In this document: in pieces, positions 32,285 through 42,610 of the stretch
How positions within the stretch are numbered: position 1 is the first letter of the stretch
Layout of the letters: each line of letters begins with the position of its first letter
Assembly (NCBI GenBank): GCA_029204225.1
Contig: CM055112.1
Span: forward strand, 28,670,280 to 28,720,702
Origin: Diphasiastrum complanatum
Lineage: Eukaryota > Streptophyta > Lycopodiopsida > Lycopodiales > Lycopodiaceae
Direction of reading: 5' to 3'
Length of the DNA: 50,423 bases
Translations under genes and position numbers: made by a program
Notes under the pieces: generated by a model
The model's database searches: none
Told to the model about the DNA's origin: nothing
What the model saw: the letters and a program-made list of their open reading frames with translations, nothing else

Positions 32285-32680
32285 GCAATTCTATGAATAG
32301 TTGGTCCATGATTAGGACTCTATTCTAGGTGAATCTATGTATAGGAAACTTAGGGCTATGCATGGCTATGTGCCCAAGTTGCTTTGGCCTCTATATATTG
32401 AGGCCAGACTCGCCCTACTCCTCATTGTGGTCATTGATTCATTGTCAGGGTTTCACTCTACCTTCATGTTTCTTATTCCTTGGCTTAGGGGTGAAGCTTC
32501 TAGAGTTGATTGGTTGCTTCCACTTGGTTGGGTGGTTGCTCCATAGTGTATTTTCCATTGTGTTTTGTCTTGTAAGCAGGATATTAGGAAGCTTTCCTTA
32601 TACCAAGTATCGATATCGATTCAGTGCGTATTACATAAATCCTCATGTTTTGTAGAACTTTCCTACACATTCAATCGATA

Positions 32681-34908
32681 CATGGCGTGTACAAAACAGA
32701 CTGCTAGACTCAGCTCAGGAGGAGTGCCTTTACACGTTGCTGCTGGATTAGGAGTACCACCACCACCTGCACCTCCTCCTCCTCCTCCACCACCCCCACC
32801 TGATGGGGACAAGGAGCACCACCACCATCTGCACCTCCACCTTCATTTCAAAGACAACACGCTGCACCAAGGAGAGTGGGTCGGCTCATAGACCCGCATG
32901 GCTAAAAGATATCAAGAAGCTTCAAAAAGAAAGAAACCTTCTAATCCCAAACGCTCACATGCAAAGATGCATTAAGCAGGTGACCAGGGAGATTTCAGCA
33001 AATGTGAGGTGGGTTGTGACTATAGTTGAAGTACTGTACGATGCTTATGAAGATTTTCAAATAAAATTCTGTCTAATTGTGTGGTTGCTGCAGTACATGC
33101 AAAAAGAGTAACAATAATGCCCAAAGATTTTGTGTTGATTTTTCATATGAGAGAGGCATACAATACGTTTGTCCAGAATTTCCATCCAACAGATTTTGCT
33201 CCACCAGTTGCTCCACCAACAACATCTGCTCCACCAGTCGTTGCCACCACTTCAGGGAGAAAAAAAAAACAGGTCCAACCAAAGAGGCTATTAGCAATCA
33301 TTCAACATATTGTTGTGAAAAAGAGAAGATCCACAAAGCCTCCAAAGAAAGTGAGGGTTGATATAAAGTGAGGGCTAATATAAAGCCAGTGACCCCATTT
33401 TCCTTCTTCTTCCTCTTCCAAATCCTCATCCAAGTCATAGAAATCAGTTTCTCTATCTCCCCCCCAAGACAAGGAAACCCCCTCCCATATCTCCCCCCCC
33501 CCAAGACACAGAAATCTCTTTCCAAATCTCTTGGAAATTCTGTTTCCAGATCTCTTTTCAAGTCTTCCAGATCTCCTTCTAAATCAGTCCATAGATCTCC
33601 TACCAAATCTCTTTCTTCTAAATTAGTTTCTAAATCTCCTTCTAATTCAGTTTCTGAATCTCCCAAATCTCCTAAATCACCTCCAAAATCTATTGAACAC
33701 TCCACACAACTCTCTTCTCCAACTCGCCCTGAAGGTGCATAATTAGATTCATTTTTGAATGTGCAGATCAATATTTTTTTTTCGGACGATAGATTGAGTC
33801 ATGCATATTTATCTCTTCATGCCCCTCCTTCATTATCTTTTATATAAACAATATATATGATCAGTATTATCAATTACTTTTCACTCATCTTAAATCTTTC
33901 GGCAAACATTAACATTTTCAATCTCCTCTTTGGAGTGTATATGTTTTGGCATTATATGTAAATACTGATGGCATAGGCAACCCAATGTGCATAAAAATGA
34001 ATTCAATCTCGCACATGCACAGGGCTACAAAAAAACTTATACGAATGTTGATTGAATATTTTCCTATGCCAACTGCAACGGCATACACGAAACTGAAGTG
34101 GATAGATGCAAAGGTGATTTTTGTATTCCTTTTTAACATCTGAAATAATGGTTCAGCACGCATTTTCATTTTTTGAGTTTAACTGACACTCACGGCGCAT
34201 ATTGAAATGATATCTCATTGTTTTTCATTTTCAAATTTCTAATATCAATTCAACGCACACTTGTAATCTTTGTAAAATTTCATTCATATACTCACATGCT
34301 TAAATGATATCTCATCATATGCTAGTACATTAACACATTTTTCTGTTTTGTTTGTTTGTGCAATCCTCTCAACAACAAGATAATGTTAGTTGTGGATGGT
34401 ATACAATCTTCAATACAAAATCATTCGTTATGTGGCTCACTCAATAGGACTCTATTCCAGATATACAACATAGCGATTCCCAAGTGCTTCTGTAGACTGT
34501 GTAGAAACATGAATAAAACTATAGAACTGGATAGGTCATATATTTATTTAGGAAATTTTCGTGAATTTATTATTGTCAGTTATAAGATAGTCCTTGTCAT
34601 ATTCTCGACATGTGTTTCTAATCCAAGTTTTCTTATGAAATTTGTTTTCTCAATTTTCTTGCATGCCAGTCATACCACAAGGGATTTTGCAATTTCAGCA
34701 TGAAGCTTTAAAGATATTGGTGAAAAATTCCTACCCTGTAGATATTCCATATGCTAGTCCAGCAGAGGAAGGTTCTTTTATCTGGAGAACTAGATATAGA
34801 AATCATAGAGCCAAAGGTAGATTATATAGAAAAATAAATGGTCTCCTTTCAAGTGGAAGAGCCAATATGTATTTCACATCTACAGAAAGTTTTATAAAAT
34901 TATATTGA
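32681..34908 (+). pseudogene. Histone H3-like domain fused to a Ulp1-like (C48) cysteine protease, copy 2
   Basis: The start MACTKQTARLSSGG copies the H3 tail (ARTKQTARKSTGG) with Arg2 to Cys and Lys9 to Leu. A poly-Pro and His-rich insert follows (32758-32850). The fold continues in other frames: KERNLLIPNAHMQRCI, then VHAKRVTIMPKDFVL. A basic linker (GRKKKQVQPKR) and a Ser/Pro/Lys-rich tract at 33510-33740 precede the protease part: LWSVYVLALYVN (Leu 33928-33930 where copy 1 has catalytic His), Asn 34000-34002, then QQDNVSCGWYTIFNTK (Cys 34391-34393). A last exon near 34690 (LQFQHEALKILVKNSYPVDI) aligns with the end of copy 1. Frame changes near 32850, 33060 and 33370 and the lost His show it is dead. 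Shared derived residues (PxAH, KDFV) tie it to copy 1. Confidence 0.72.
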
Positions 34909-34959
34909 GATTTTATATATTCATTGCATCTTCAATTTTGATTGTTGTTCCTATATCTT

Positions 34960-35857
<898 letters not shown>

Positions 35858-35867
35858 TAAGGGGGAG
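35858..35867 (+). promoter_or_regulatory. Polypurine tract
   Basis: TAAGGGGGAG sits directly before TGTTGG, an LTR-type start, and after the end of RNase H. This is the usual primer for plus-strand DNA in Copia elements. Confidence 0.75.
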
Positions 35868-36730
35868 TGTTGGATTTCAATGCTCAATCTCAAATCCATT
35901 CATTAATGAGCATTTTGAAAACTTTACAAAAATAGAAAGCTCAAGTTTTTTAGAAGATTAAAAAATCTAGTATCAGATTTTTTTGACCCAATGTCAAGCC
36001 TAACAAATAGAGATTTTTCCGACTCTAGGTCGAATCGGATCGGTTCGGATTTTTTCCAACTCTTCACTAAATTTTCCGAGCGTGTTTGATCTTGGATCGG
36101 ATTGAATCGGGTCTACTTTTTTTTACCCTGAAAAATTTGACCCTGAGTATATTTTTTGACCCAATGTATATTTTCTGACCCTTTGTATAAATCCGACCCT
36201 ATGTAATTTTTTCAATATTGTCAGTTAGAAATCTGACTTAACGACTTTACATTGATGTCCACCAACTTTGTACATGCATTTATGGCATAAAGGCAATTGT
36301 AATAACTATAGGAAATTCAGTTGTAGATATTTTTAGTATATCAAACTTACAATCTTCATCAAAAAACTTCTTTTGATAATTCCGAGTCTGATAATCCATT
36401 AATCAGTATCAGTGTTATTACGCTCAACAAGCTGAAGTTATAACTTCATGCCATTGTACTCATTGTTGATAATAATCAGAGTGCAATTTGTCCTACTACT
36501 GTTATTGTTCTATTACGCATTTGTATGAATCCCTCGTTTGAATTATTTTGCTGCAAACTATGGCACTTCCAATCCACCCACCTAGCTCGCTCCCAGCTTT
36601 TGCTCATACCCACTGATTTACGACACTCTTTGGGTTCTACTATCCATTGGTGCACTATATTGGTGATATCTTGCAATTTTGTGTGTAGAATGTTATTTTA
36701 TGCTATTTTCGGATCCACACATATGAAATA
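35868..36730 (+). repeat. Start of a 3' LTR and inserted fragment of another LTR
   Basis: An LTR begins TGTTGGATTTCAA right after the purine tract. Its end is not certain. Within it, 36625-36730 resembles the LTR of the element at 41359 (TTTGGGTTCTACTA.CCATTGGTGCAC, TGTGTAGAATG), so a second LTR fragment is present. No gene is seen. Confidence 0.55.
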
Positions 36731-37688
36731 TGTTGGAGTTAAGCTTCACTCCAACTCATCCGAACTCGAATCATTTGAGTTCGTCTGACTCGAATTCAAT
36801 TCATGAGCACCAGTATACTAATAAATATACACACACACAATCTCTCTCTACAACGACACTACAACTTTACTCTCTGAAGTCGAACGTCTGTGCAATCAAC
36901 CAGCTGGAGCAGAAGTAGGATCGATGATGAACTATTCGAGTTCGAGGTCTTCGAGTTCTATATCTTCTTTGACCTCCTTCGAATTCAAAGTCTTCGAGTT
37001 TGAGGTCCACGTCATCCACACTGCCCCATCCAACGCAGACCACATTACAGTTCACTTTAGTACTTTTTATTAACTACGTTGTTTCACACTCATTGTCCAC
37101 ACAACCATTGTAATTGTTCCATGTGTATATACATAACGACAACTCACAAAATAGGATGATGATACACATGTAAGTGGAGAAGAGTGAATCAGAGTTCCTA
37201 TGCGAACTCCATTGTGTCTTAATATCTAATTCCATAGAATTAGAGATATTCGAGAGAGTGAAAGCCATATAAGAAATAGAGATAGTTATTTAATCTGTAG
37301 CTAGCTAAGTAAGATCACTGCACATAGTGCGCCACTATTGTGAACCATTCTTGGGCACAGGACTCGTGATCTGATCATTGTATTCACAATAAGCTTAATT
37401 CAGATTCTCTATTTTCTTATGTGTATTCCACTACGAATGCTATTTGTTAAGTTTCTTTCTCAATTGACACTCACTCAATTTGGAATGTCTAATCTCGAAG
37501 GAAGCATGTCTGTCTCAGACGCCTAATTGTTTCGCTCTTCATGGTTGTCTTTGACACCTACCAAGACATTCCTCCATTCGATCTGAGTCAGTATTGATGT
37601 TGTAGTTTGGTAAAGTTACTGCTATAATTCTCTATGTTGGAGCTTTGTTTCCTATTCTACACCTAATCTCTTCAAGAGCCACCCAACA
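36731..37688 (+). repeat. LTR (958 bp) bounded by TGTTGG...CCAACA
   Basis: The ends form a perfect 6-bp inverted repeat, and a primer site follows 3 bp later at 37692. Contains a TATATA-like box (about 37125). The alternative is that the LTR starts at 35868, which also reads TGTTGG; the right end is the firmer one. It is a 5' LTR of a plus-strand element whose gag is not recognisable. Confidence 0.6.
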
Positions 37689-37691
37689 GAG

Positions 37692-37728
37692 TGGTATCAG
37701 AGCTCTCCAACAGAGTGGTATCAGAGCC
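37692..37728 (+). promoter_or_regulatory. Two primer binding sites in tandem
   Basis: TGGTATCAGAGC occurs at 37692-37703 and again at 37717-37728. Both are preceded by CAACAGAG, so a 25-bp unit has been duplicated. Confidence 0.85.
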
Positions 37729-38079
37729 ATCGTTCCAAACTACTAATAGTATTCGAAACTATTTTACTATACTTAGATCATTTATCAGTTGCATGCATAT
37801 CTTTAGATGAATGTTTAGGCTTGCATGGCTTTGATCTTGTGAGTGCAACTGGAGTGAACGTAATCTAAGTAACCCATTGACAAGCTGGAAAATATACTAC
37901 AACCTAATCACATCTTTCTATTTGATTTGGCTTTGTAATAAGAAGATCACAATAAGAGAGCCAATCGCCTGGTAACGGGCAAAAACACCTGGTAATCAAA
38001 GATAAAAAAATGAGAAAAACCAAGAAGAAACTGCTTTACAGATTCTATCAGTGATAGAATCTAGCGCCATTGCCAGAGA
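37729..38079. other. No gene seen after the primer sites
   Basis: AT-rich leader-like sequence with no gag. The Gypsy integrase remains begin at about 38080, so two element types are joined in here. Confidence 0.45.
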
Positions 38080-38572
38080 ACCGCACAACTCCCAAGAAGG
38101 CCACTGGATGGATTACTCCCTTCCATCTCGTATACGGTCAAGAGGCAGTAATGCCTGTAGAGTTCCTAGTTCCTTCCTTGTGATCATGCAAGCTTTCTCT
38201 ACTGATCTATGTGAGAAAGTGACAATTGAACAAGAACTCCAAAATAGGCTCTTTACCTTAGTCCAATTCTGTGAGAGTCAACTCATCTTGTATCATGCAC
38301 AATTAGTTAACAAACGTCGACAAAAAGCCTGGCATGATCGTCACCTGCTCAATAAAGACTTACACTTAGGTGATCAAGTGCTTCTCTACACATCTAAGAA
38401 GCACCCAGAAAAATTAAAATTTAGAAGCGAAGGGCCATATATTATAAATAAAATCTTCCCTAATGGAGCAGTCCAATTAGAAACACTTGACGGAGTACCC
38501 CTCAACACTGTCGTAAATGGCGGTCGTCTACAACGCTACTACGAAGATATGTTTTTTGTTGACCCAATATAG
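38080..38572 (+). pseudogene. Ty3/Gypsy integrase C-terminus
   Basis: One frame gives WITPFHLVYGQEAVMPVEFL, the conserved end of the Gypsy integrase core. After a stop and frame change it continues as NKRRQKAWHDRHLLNKDL, HLGDQVLLYTSKKHPEKLKF and GPYIINKIFPNGAVQLETLD to the TAG at 38570-38572. The WHDRH and GD.VLL blocks are typical of the GPY/F-type C-terminal domain that binds DNA. The catalytic core is missing. Confidence 0.85.
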
Positions 38573-38964
38573 CTACATCACTATTGTATATATTTATGTT
38601 ACATGTTTTAACAGATTTTTTTATTTTATATTTTTTATATTTTATGTCTTTTTGATTGACTATGTTTGTACTTACTGCATTCTTGTTCACCATGGATTTT
38701 TTTTTCTCATGGATATCTATTTAGAGTCACAGAGAGTGTTGCAAGTCAACATATAATGGACTAGTTCACAAGGATAGATTTTATAACTTTTTTGATCCAG
38801 TTCACTTTTGCAATTTTGATACCTCAGATTTTCCATCCATAGCACAAATTTGGTAATTGAGATAGTTGATTCCACTAAGAACTTCCACATGTTTCGACAC
38901 TATCACATTTTACTTCATCAAGTTCTCCAACACTATCACTGAGATAGAATACTCAACAAGCACT
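38573..38964. other. No gene seen; possible 3' end of the Gypsy element
   Basis: AT-rich region after the integrase stop. No purine tract plus LTR start could be called with confidence. Confidence 0.4.
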
Positions 38965-39175
38965 TGTATTAGATCTCAACTGAGTCTTCTGGTTGGCATC
39001 TCGACCGAGTCCTCTGGTTGGCATCTTGACCAAGTCCTCTGGTTGACATCTCGATCGTGCCTGGTACATAAGATCTCGACTGGACCTTCAACAAGGTTTT
39101 TGAAAATCTCGACCGAGTCATTCCAGTCCAATCTCGACCGTGTCGTTCCCTTCAAAAAAATCTCGACCGAGCCGA
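38965..39175 (+). repeat. Dispersed ATCTCGACCGAG motifs, cluster 1
   Basis: Seven or more copies of ATCTCGACCGAG or close variants (ATCTTGACCAAG, ATCTCGATCGTG), spaced 20-60 bp. The core is the reverse complement of the 24-bp minisatellite core at 16446-17270. Confidence 0.8.
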
Positions 39176-39624
39176 CACATCGCCAATGGCTATAAAGAAC
39201 CAAATCATGAAGTCATTTGCACCTCAGCAACGTGCAAACTTTCAACGACTTCTGGCGACCGATTTCTGGTGATCTTTTTGCTCCCATCATCGTTTGTGGC
39301 GCTCTATCATCCAGTCAATCCATGCTCACTCACACATTCAGTTTCTCTAGTGTCATCACTCTACCTCACGCACACCAAAAGAGTGCCATTAAAAAAAACT
39401 TTTCAAAATACCTAATCTGATAGAAATCACAACATCTGCTCAATATTTTTGCACAACGACACGCTGAGGAGTAGTGCAGCTGGAGCACAAATTGCAGCTC
39501 TAGTTTCATTATTGTGAAACACAATCGATCATTTACATACCATCTTTTCCATCCCTCCTTGCCTCAACACTTTTCCGCCACACCTTGTTTGCAAACTCTT
39601 CTTTACACAGCTCAACTTTCAATC

Positions 39625-39845
39625 GAGTCCCCGAGTCAAGTTCTCGACCGAGCCCTATGCTCAACTTTGAACTGAGTCTCTATTCAGTTTTCGACCGAGC
39701 CTTACTACTAAAATCTCGACCAAACCTTACCGTTACCATCTCAAACGAGCCTTATCCTTACCATTTCAACCGAATCAAATCCACTAGTGACATCTCGACC
39801 AAGTCGAATCACACCAAACCACTATTCTAGATCTCAACCGAGCCT
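39625..39845 (+). repeat. Dispersed ATCTCGACCGAG motifs, cluster 2
   Basis: Same motif as cluster 1, with variants TTCTCGACCGAGCC, TTTTCGACCGAGCC, ATCTCGACCAA and ATCTCAACCGAGCC. Lies just upstream of the unrecognised ORF that starts at 39876. In the other locus the motif lies upstream of a Gypsy gag, which hints that both clusters are leader sequences of related elements. Confidence 0.8.
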
Positions 39846-39875
39846 CACTTTCTAGAGACCAATTCCAGAACAGTC

Positions 39876-41110
39876 ATGTCTTCACATCATTCCTCTGGCT
39901 CTGATGACCCTGATGTAGACAAGATAGACATCAACATGGGTAACCTTGACATTGCAGAGGTGACTACATGGTACCAACAAGCCCATCAGTTCTTGCAACA
40001 TATAGAATTTTAGATCTCTGCTCTGTCTAGCTACCAAAGTCCCTACCTGCTGCACATGGCTTATGCTTCCTACAACCCCATAGCCAAATCTTGTCAATTT
40101 ATTGTCCCTCCAAACCAAAATTGTGTGTATCATATCTCTCCGTCTAGAGCAGACTTCCATACTTTCGGCTTCCCTCGAGAATCGAATGCAGTTACAAGAA
40201 CATTGCAAAAATTCGAGACAACAACATACTTCAAATTTATTGATCCCTCTGTTGCAAAATGAAAAACAAGTATGGGTATAGGTTTAGGAATATCAATGAT
40301 CAAGCTCTAGCTGCTATTTGTGCTTACTTAACAAAGTACACACAATGTTACAGAACCAAGATCCTTCGGATACCGATGTCCCTATTCCACATGATGGCAG
40401 ATTCACAATTGCATGGCCAGAATCTCTATGATTGGGCCCAATTTGTTTCAAATTTCCGTCATAAATGCATAAAGAACAAGCAATCCTCTACATTGTTGGG
40501 TTACCTAATGACGGCCTCACACTACAACAAGTGAACAATGGACCAAAACTCCGGGAGTTGTTGTAGGTGGTAGATAAAGCTTGGGACATACCAATTCCTT
40601 CAAAAAACTCCAAGCATTCGGGTTTGAGGAAACAAACATTATCACCACAGGGGCCACCACCTAAGAGACCCAATATGAGCATTATGACGTTGACTGTCAA
40701 GAAGAAGCCAACACAATCAGGCTCCCAACAAGATCTAGCTGCTGAAGGATCTTCTGCTCAACAAACAACTGATACATCTAAGGCAAAGCTTCCTAAAACA
40801 TGCCAACAAAGGACAAGAACCAAACTGATGGCAAAGAGGTGTTCTCCATATAGCATGGAGACCGATGACATGGAGTCAGAAGGTGAGAAGCTCCAATGAG
40901 AACCACAAGCCACGAGACAAACCACATCATCTCATCAAACATCATCAAGCTCGACAGATATTCAAGATGCAAGCTCCACGTCAGATTTAGCATCCCAACA
41001 ACAATTTTCACCCACACATGTCACCGATGATGCTGATGGAGTTGTCACATCCTTAGCTGCGAACACCAGCACAGATTTCCATGCCACCCAACAAGCTTCG
41101 GTGACAGCTC
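39876..41110 (+). pseudogene. Unrecognised retroelement-like ORF, broken
   Basis: Begins MSSHHSSGSDDPDVDKIDIN. It continues through a TAG at about 40012, then PSRADFHTFGFPRESNAVTR and FKFIDPSVAK; a frame change at the ATGA overlap (40259-40262) leads into MKNKYGYRFRNINDQALAAI. A further change near 40490 leads to LTLQQVNNGPKLREL, VVDKAWDIPIPSKNS and a Lys/Ser/Gln-rich tail. I know no family that fits. Its place next to motif clusters and Gypsy integrase suggests an accessory gene of a Gypsy-type element. The retrotransposon at 41359 inserted just downstream. Confidence 0.4.
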
Positions 41111-41353
41111 CCCCATTCTAAGTACATGCCAATGCTGCCAACTTCACCAAAGGCACAACTTTTGGGAGGGGAGGTAGGTGGGAATGTCATTCTCAAGGAC
41201 ACAGCAACAGACTAGTAGGAACAGGTCCAACAAGTCCACATCCTCATGGACACATCCACATACTTTGATGCTACGAACCTAATGGAGATAGATGATGATG
41301 AAGACGGCAAAGCAGATCAGTCGAGGAAAATTCAAATCCCACCAGCTAATGTG

Positions 41354-41358
41354 TCCAC
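41354..41358. repeat. Target site duplication TCCAC (left)
   Basis: Identical to 46657-46661, proof of integration as one unit. The empty site would have read GTGTCCACCACC. Confidence 0.92.
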
Positions 41359-42011
41359 TGTGAGAGATTTCAACTAGTTTAGTCTAGTTTAGTCATATTT
41401 TGGTAAATTGTCAATAAGAGGCCAAAACTCATTTTAGACTTAGAGATAAATTTTTTGAAGTTATATTAGTTTAAAATACATTCAATAAACACTTTTTGAA
41501 AGTGTGGGAAAGTTGGTAGTCGAGTTTGAGAGAGATTCAAATTTGAACTTTGGGTACATTGAATCTAGACCCAAAAATAGTAGGGTTTACATTTTGGAGG
41601 GAAAGCCAAGTGGTCAAATAGGGTTTGGACACTCTATAAAAGGATGTAACTCGTGGAGAGACACATCTTCTCTCTTCTCTCTCTCATTTCATCATTATAC
41701 ATTGTTCTCTTTGGGTTCTACTACTCATTGGTGCACTATCTTGATGTTATCTTGCAATTCTACGTGTAGAATGATCATTTATTGCTATTTCGGTTCCACA
41801 CTTGTGAAATACAGTAGGGTACTGTAATTGTACAAAAATGAAACATATTTTATGTTTCGGTTCATGTTTGATCAGTATCTCTTAGAGTTTGCATCTCATT
41901 TTGTATGTAGATGCTATTTTTTCTACATTGGCATGATTGTTGGTTTGCTCCTTATTGTAACCAAAGATCAGGGACATGGATTGGATTTTGAATGATATGA
42001 AATCCTTCACA
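41359..42011 (+). repeat. Left (5') LTR, 653 bp
   Basis: Starts TGTGAGAGATTTCAAC and ends CCTTCACA. A TATA box (TATAAAA, 41635-41641) lies in the context ACTCTATAAAAGGATG, and a pyrimidine-rich stretch TCTTCTCTCTTCTCTCTC follows about 20 bp later, the likely start of transcription. Differences from the right LTR are scattered substitutions and a few small indels. Confidence 0.95.
41635..41641 (+). promoter_or_regulatory. TATA box of the 5' LTR promoter
   Basis: TATAAAA, also present at 46280-46286 in the 3' LTR. It is the only good TATA box in the LTR. Confidence 0.7.
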
Positions 42012-42023
42012 TGGTATCAGAGC
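42012..42023 (+). promoter_or_regulatory. Primer binding site TGGTATCAGAGC
   Basis: Starts at the first base after the left LTR. It is the canonical plant Copia initiator tRNA-Met site and places this element with Copia even though pol is absent. Confidence 0.95.
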
Positions 42024-42610
42024 TCTTTTGTTTCAGGTTATAAAAGGATCAGCCATCATTAGCAAAGATTTGGAGGAGTTACCAATGCTAGAGCATGCTA
42101 GATTGATTTCTACTAAAAAATCAGCATTTTTGCATGTGTAAAATTGATCTTTTGTAGGTCAAAACTCTATATAGGGTTATATACTTGATCAATTCTGATT
42201 TTACACTTGGTTTACTGGATTTAGATGACATTTGGTGCGTTAGGAAGGTCTCATTGGAGTCTACAAAAAGATATATCAAGTTTTTAGAAATTACATGTAG
42301 AATTTGAGATATTCAATTTTTTCTGATTTTGTCAAAATCCTAATTGATTGGATCTCTAGTTTGTGAGGTTACTGAACTTCATTTGAGTGTGTTTCAGTCT
42401 TATGAAGTGGCAAGAATCATTAGATTGAGGATAGATCATAGGTTGATCAAGATTTCACTATTCTATGTGTTCATTTTCTAGTTAGAAGTGTTAGAAGAGA
42501 TTTGAGAGGTTCCATATCTTTGTGATATCTTCTTGAGTTCTTTTGTTGACATTCAAGAGAGTGCTTTGTGCATTGGAACATGTTTAAAGAGAAGATCAGG
42601 TCACTTCAAC

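Noticed and set aside
42533-42610. Upstream extension of the gag frame of the 41359 element
   Set aside because: The extra 26 codons have no ATG; MSTSGGFMLESNDRL at 42611 matches the usual Copia gag start.
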